64,000 bases of DNA. Origin: Nitrospira sp. (GTDB lineage Bacteria > Nitrospirota > Nitrospiria > Nitrospirales > Nitrospiraceae). Location of the stretch: assembly GCA_024760545.1 (NCBI GenBank), contig CP060501.1, positions 2,620,036 to 2,684,035 on the forward strand, given 5' to 3'. The notes below the pieces were generated by a model, which had not been told where the DNA came from, made no database searches, and saw only the letters and a program-made list of their open reading frames with translations. A program made the translations under genes and the position numbers. Shown here piece after piece: positions 61,201 to 64,000 of the stretch (position 1 is its first letter; each line of letters begins with the position of its first letter).

Positions 61201-64000
61201 CGAACGGAAAGTCCTGATTGGCATAGGCGCCTAACGCCGTTTCGCGGACCTGCGCTACCAGTTCGACGAACGTCGGATCGCCGGAGAGATCGGTACGCAG
61301 CACCAGGGTGTTGACGAACGAACCGATGATCGATTCGACCGCAGATTGAGTCCGGTTGGCAATGGGAGACCCCACCGCGACATCGTGTTGTCCGGAATAG
61401 CGACTCAAAAGAACTTGAAAGCAGGCCAGCAGGGTCATGAACACCGTTGCATTGTGTTCCGCGCTGAATTGCTTCAGACGATCGATCAACGACGCGGGCC
61501 ATTCAAGCATGCAATGTGAGCCGTTGAATGTTTGCGCCGCTGGCCGTGGGTAATCGGTCGGCAAGGAAAGCCTGGAAAGACCTGCCAGCTTCTTCTGCCA
61601 GTAATCTGCCTGGGCCCTGAGCCGATCGTCGGTGAGACAACGCCGCTGCCACACCGCATAGTCAGCATACTGAAGCGGGATCGGCTTTGCAGAGGGAATC
61701 TCTCCGCAGCAAAACGCATTGTAGAACACTGCAAACTCATGCCCGATGATTCCGAACGACCACTGATCACCGATAATATGATGCATCGTGAGCACCAGCA
61801 CATGATCATCGGGCTCGATCGCAATCAATAGGAACCTCGCGAGCGGACCCTTCTCAAGATCGAACGGCTGGCTCGCCTCCTGCTCCACAAGCCGAGCCGC
61901 CTGCTGCTGTCGCTGCTCGTGGGGGAGCTGTGTCAGATCGACTTCGGTCCAATGAGGGGATTGAAAGGGACTAATGATCTGGACCGGCCCCTCACCCGTC
62001 ATCACGAACGTCGTTCGAAAAGCTTCATGGCGTTTACAGATGGCATCGATCGTACTCCGGAGGGCCGATTTGTTGAGCCGTCCCATCTGCCGCGACGCGA
62101 ACGGCATATTATAGGCCGTGCTCTCAGGGGCCAACCGATACATCAGCCACATCCGTTGCTGAGAATAGGAGAGAGGGAGCGGCCGATCTCTGGGAACCTG
62201 AATGATCGGTGGAAGCACGGAAACTTTCTGTTCCTGATCGCGTAAACGCGTCACGGCTTCGGCCAAGGCTTGGATAGTGGGTCGCTCAAAAAGCAGCGGG
62301 AGAGGGATGTCTACCTCAAAGAGCTCGCGTATGCGGGAGACGAGCTGAGTAGCCAACAGAGAGTGGCCTCCTCGTTCGAAGAAATTGTCCTGAATGCCGG
62401 CTTCCGGTACTGCAAGAACGGACTTCCACAGCTCAGCCAACGATTCTTCGACCTGATTCGTCGGAGCAATCTTGGCTGCGGTTTGGCCGGCTGAATCTTC
62501 GGGGGCGGGAAGAGCGCCGCGATTCACTTTTCCCGTCGCAGTGAGCGGCATCGCTTCCACCCACAGAATGACCGAGGGCACCATATAGTGCGGTAATCGC
62601 GAGAGGAGATAACTCCGAATCTGTTCGAGGCGTTCTTTGAGCGAATGCTGCCCGGTGACATAGGCGACCAACCGATGCTGGTCCGGTTTATCCTGTCGAA
62701 GCAGCACCGCCGTCTGATAGACGCCCGGGAAGTTGCTCAGCGCATATTCGACTTCGCCCAGTTCGATCCGATAGCCACGCAGCTTGACCTGCTGATCCAT
62801 CCGTCCAAGAAACTCCACATTGCCGTCCTCGCGACACCGAGCCAGATCTCCGGTTCGGTACAGCCTGGAACCGGTCACGAAAGGATTTACGAGAAACCGC
62901 TCGTGGGTCAACAGAGGTTGGTTCACATACCCGCGGGCCAGGCCATCCCCTGCGACGTAGAGCTCGCCCGGCACCCCAACCGGCATCGGCTGCAGGCGCG
63001 TATCCAGGACATAGAGCTGCATCGTATCGATCGATTTTCCGATCGGCACACGGGCTCCTGTCTCCTCGCGAGTCGTTTGATACACGCTGCACCAGACGGT
63101 CGCTTCCGTCGGCCCATACTCGTTGAAGAGCGTCGCGTGGGGCAGGAATTGGTAGTGCCTTCTCACGAGTTCAATGGGAAGGCTCTCGCCGGCAGTCACG
63201 ACGATGCGAAGAGATTCTAACTGAGCATTCACGGCCTCACCGAGCACGGCTTGATACAAGGAAGGCACCCACACAACATGCGAGATGCGGTGATGCGCGA
63301 TAAGCGTGGCAAGCTCTGTCGGACTGCGATGGGCGGCCTCTGAAGGAATGATTAACTCCCCTCCCTCCATCAGTGTCCAAAAGATACCCGTCACGGACCC
63401 ATCAAAGGCCAGGGAGAACGTCAGCAAGAACCGGGATACCTGTTCCCGATAATAAAGAAGTCTGGCATGAAGAGACGTCACTAGATTGCGGTGTGTTACC
63501 GCCACGCCTTTTGGCTGCCCGGTCGAACCGGAGGTGTACATGATATACGCGAGTTGATCTGGGGAGATTGAAACGGCGAGATTCTCGTCCTCTCCACGTA
63601 CTGCGGATCGACCGATGGTCTCCAGGTCACAGATGTGGCCGGTATAACCTTGTAAATGGCTGCCAAGATGCCGCTGAGTCACGACGATAGAAATCTTCGC
63701 ATCCTCCAGCATGAGCTGGAGGCGGTGACCGGGGAAGGATGGATCCAGGGGAACGTAGCCTCCCCCTGCTTTGAGAATGCCAAGGAGCCCCACAAGACCG
63801 TCTACCGAACGCTCGACACAAAGACCGACTGGAAGGTCGGCACGAACTCCCAACTTCTGTAAGGCGCGGGCCACTCGATTCGCTCGCCGGTTCAACTCTT
63901 GATAGCTGACGGACTGGTCCCCGCACGTGACCGCTGCTGCATGAGGAGTTCGCTCTACCTGTGCCTCGATGAGCGCATGGATACCGGAAGAACACGGAAC
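58223..64000 (-). CDS. Nonribosomal peptide synthetase, 3' part (A-T-C-A-T-TE)
   Basis: The frame is open to the window edge, so the 5' end is missing; about 1925 residues are seen. Order: adenylation 1 (64000 to about 62550; YTSGSTGQPKG), carrier 1 (DNFFERGGHSL, near 62390-62340), condensation (about 62240-60900; MHHIIGDQWS), adenylation 2 (about 60830-59330), carrier 2 (DNFFDLGGHSL, near 59220), thioesterase (about 59030-58250). By manual alignment the code of adenylation 2 reads DILQLGMIWK, close to the glycine code; that of adenylation 1 reads DGTWVAEVWK, which I cannot assign. The thioesterase has GTCIGG in place of GxSxG. The product is a small peptide, possibly a siderophore or signal; this is open. 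Confidence 0.92.
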   Translation of the reverse strand, partial: VPCSSGIHALIEAQVERTPHAAAVTCGDQSVSYQELNRRANRVARALQKLGVRADLPVGLCVERSVDGLVGLLGILKAGGGYVPLDPSFPGHRLQLMLEDAKISIVVTQRHLGSHLQGYTGHICDLETIGRSAVRGEDENLAVSISPDQLAYIMYTSGSTGQPKGVAVTHRNLVTSLHARLLYYREQVSRFLLTFSLAFDGSVTGIFWTLMEGGELIIPSEAAHRSPTELATLIAHHRISHVVWVPSLYQAVLGEAVNAQLESLRIVVTAGESLPIELVRRHYQFLPHATLFNEYGPTEATVWCSVYQTTREETGARVPIGKSIDTMQLYVLDTRLQPMPVGVPGELYVAGDGLARGYVNQPLLTHERFLVNPFVTGSRLYRTGDLARCREDGNVEFLGRMDQQVKLRGYRIELGEVEYALSNFPGVYQTAVLLRQDKPDQHRLVAYVTGQHSLKERLEQIRSYLLSRLPHYMVPSVILWVEAMPLTATGKVNRGALPAPEDSAGQTAAKIAPTNQVEESLAELWKSVLAVPEAGIQDNFFERGGHSLLATQLVSRIRELFEVDIPLPLLFERPTIQALAEAVTRLRDQEQKVSVLPPIIQVPRDRPLPLSYSQQRMWLMYRLAPESTAYNMPFASRQMGRLNKSALRSTIDAICKRHEAFRTTFVMTGEGPVQIISPFQSPHWTEVDLTQLPHEQRQQQAARLVEQEASQPFDLEKGPLARFLLIAIEPDDHVLVLTMHHIIGDQWSFGIIGHEFAVFYNAFCCGEIPSAKPIPLQYADYAVWQRRCLTDDRLRAQADYWQKKLAGLSRLSLPTDYPRPAAQTFNGSHCMLEWPASLIDRLKQFSAEHNATVFMTLLACFQVLLSRYSGQHDVAVGSPIANRTQSAVESIIGSFVNTLVLRTDLSGDPTFVELVAQVRETALGAYANQDFPFDKLVETMHSSRDHSSAPLVQVLFNLPNAPIGEIDVHGLSWVPFEVETQAAQFDLSLTIDTEISRKAYLTFNTDLFQPQTAERMLGQYKALLQSALGNPKSRLSELPTLTEPERKQMLQDWNCTQQDYPQSECFPQLFECQAERTPDAVALSMGQKALRYGELNARANQLARYLQTLGVRPGVTVGIGLERSLEMVVALMGVLKAGGTYVPLDPEYPRDRLRFMTEDASVVVLLTSEELSDRFDARTCRVLCLDREWERIAQQVDNNLPPIATPQDLAYILYTSGSTGQPKGVEVPHRALLNFLCSIRREPGCSTQDILLSVTTLSFDIAGLELYVPLLVGARVEIADRAVTMDGRQLRALCEAVQPTIMQATPATWRMLIEAGWLGSQKLTVLCGGEALPPDLATSLRDRSSALWNMYGPTETTIWSTIEKIERTDQEITIGRPIANTDVYILDHFLQPVPIGVAGELYIGGHGLARGYRGRPELTQDRFIHHPFSTDSLAKLYRTGDLARYRADGRIVHLGRLDHQVKIRGFRVELGDIETALSRHPAVRQAVVTAREDPHGNKQLVAYVVFQDGSAPNQMELRSFLRAEIPEYMVPSLFISLSAMPLTANNKVDRKALPAPASTLSSDAVYVAPSAQIDVQMAALWQQVFGINTVGLHDNFFDLGGHSLKAAQLFYLIEQVYGRHLPLSTLFQAPTIASLTSLLAQEQSSSPWQSLVTIHPNGSSVPVFLIPGIGGDVLWFAQLARLLSRTHPVYGFQARGFDGKAEPFDSVTEMAKQYVAEIRTCFPKGPYAIVGTCIGGLVAYEMAQRLVAQGESVTLVIMNSWHPSSYRSDATEHPRPLPLPLAVLWLTWRTVGDLLRRPMNEWLSVVRRKCETLWSIVNGPTGNERRQQLGKRIEEAMFHAAAHYAIRAYSGRILNVVASNRVMEHDTRRAWRDLAGGGCETLEIAAWRTEELVVSPHVQETSSRILRFIAEHSQDTPVQPTNRAA

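Noticed and set aside
1-64000. tRNA, rRNA, CRISPR array or insertion sequence
   Set aside because: I saw no cloverleaf with a typical T-loop, no rRNA landmark, no regularly spaced repeats and no transposase-like protein. A computational scan would be more sensitive.

Overview
The window most likely comes from a comammox Nitrospira (complete ammonia oxidiser, phylum Nitrospirota). The strongest marker is a full-length ammonia monooxygenase subunit C (amoC, 9426-10232) that stands alone without amoA or amoB. A Nitrospira-like setting supports it: a Cld/HemQ-family haem protein, a membrane complex resembling hydrogenase-4 but without metal-binding cysteines, several copper proteins, phosphoketolase with acetate kinase, and many sigma-54 (NtrC-type) regulators. 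The species cannot be named from this sequence alone. I saw no rRNA, tRNA, CRISPR array or intact insertion sequence.

Layout. 0-3.4 kb: small membrane protein, cysteine-less IscA-like protein, Fic-domain protein, unknown membrane protein. 3.4-9.1 kb: signalling block of an NtrC-type regulator, a multi-PAS histidine kinase, a lone receiver and a second sigma-54 activator with a cysteine-rich sensor. 9.4-15.0 kb: orphan amoC, then a 2OG-Fe(II) oxygenase, a Cys-rich protein, a porin-like protein, a Cld-family protein and a Rieske oxygenase. 15.3-21.9 kb: a 1585-residue multicopper oxidase, a periplasmic protein and a cupredoxin. 22.0-31.5 kb (minus strand): six-gene Hyf/complex-I-like cluster with an NDH-2 NADH dehydrogenase downstream and a TPR protein plus a 35-residue membrane peptide upstream. 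31.9-34.7 kb (minus): NtrC/kinase pair. 35.2-42.3 kb: second cupredoxin copy, PsbP-like protein, two FGE-like proteins, CopD-like membrane protein, TonB-dependent receptor, PDZ protein. 42.6-46.4 kb: NarL-type two-component system and small proteins. 46.8-50.4 kb: acetate kinase and phosphoketolase. 50.7-57.4 kb: DUF1207 protein, FtsH, and an Mla/MCE lipid-transport operon. 57.4-64.0 kb (minus): Sfp-type phosphopantetheinyl transferase and the 3' part of a nonribosomal peptide synthetase that runs off the window.

What ties it together. By eye I find five sites with GG-N10-GC spacing that resemble sigma-54 promoters: before the 2OG oxygenase (10749), the multicopper oxidase (15340), the hyf-like cluster (31657, minus), the second cupredoxin (34979) and the NtrC-type regulator (3352). 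Three sigma-54 activators are encoded here. The transcripts from 10749, 15340 and 34979 would start about 220-230 nt before the gene and carry a strong hairpin just before the ribosome binding site. The 15340 leader contains mutually exclusive pairings of the kind seen in switching leaders. The hyf-like promoter has two TGCA-N5-TGC dyads with centres 42 bp apart upstream of it. I infer a sigma-54 regulon for copper and redox functions controlled partly through structured leader RNAs. This is inference from pattern and needs expression data.

Other notable points are a cupredoxin duplication with mosaic gene conversion that carried along the tail of a neighbouring gene, and an NRPS thioesterase with GxCxG in place of GxSxG.
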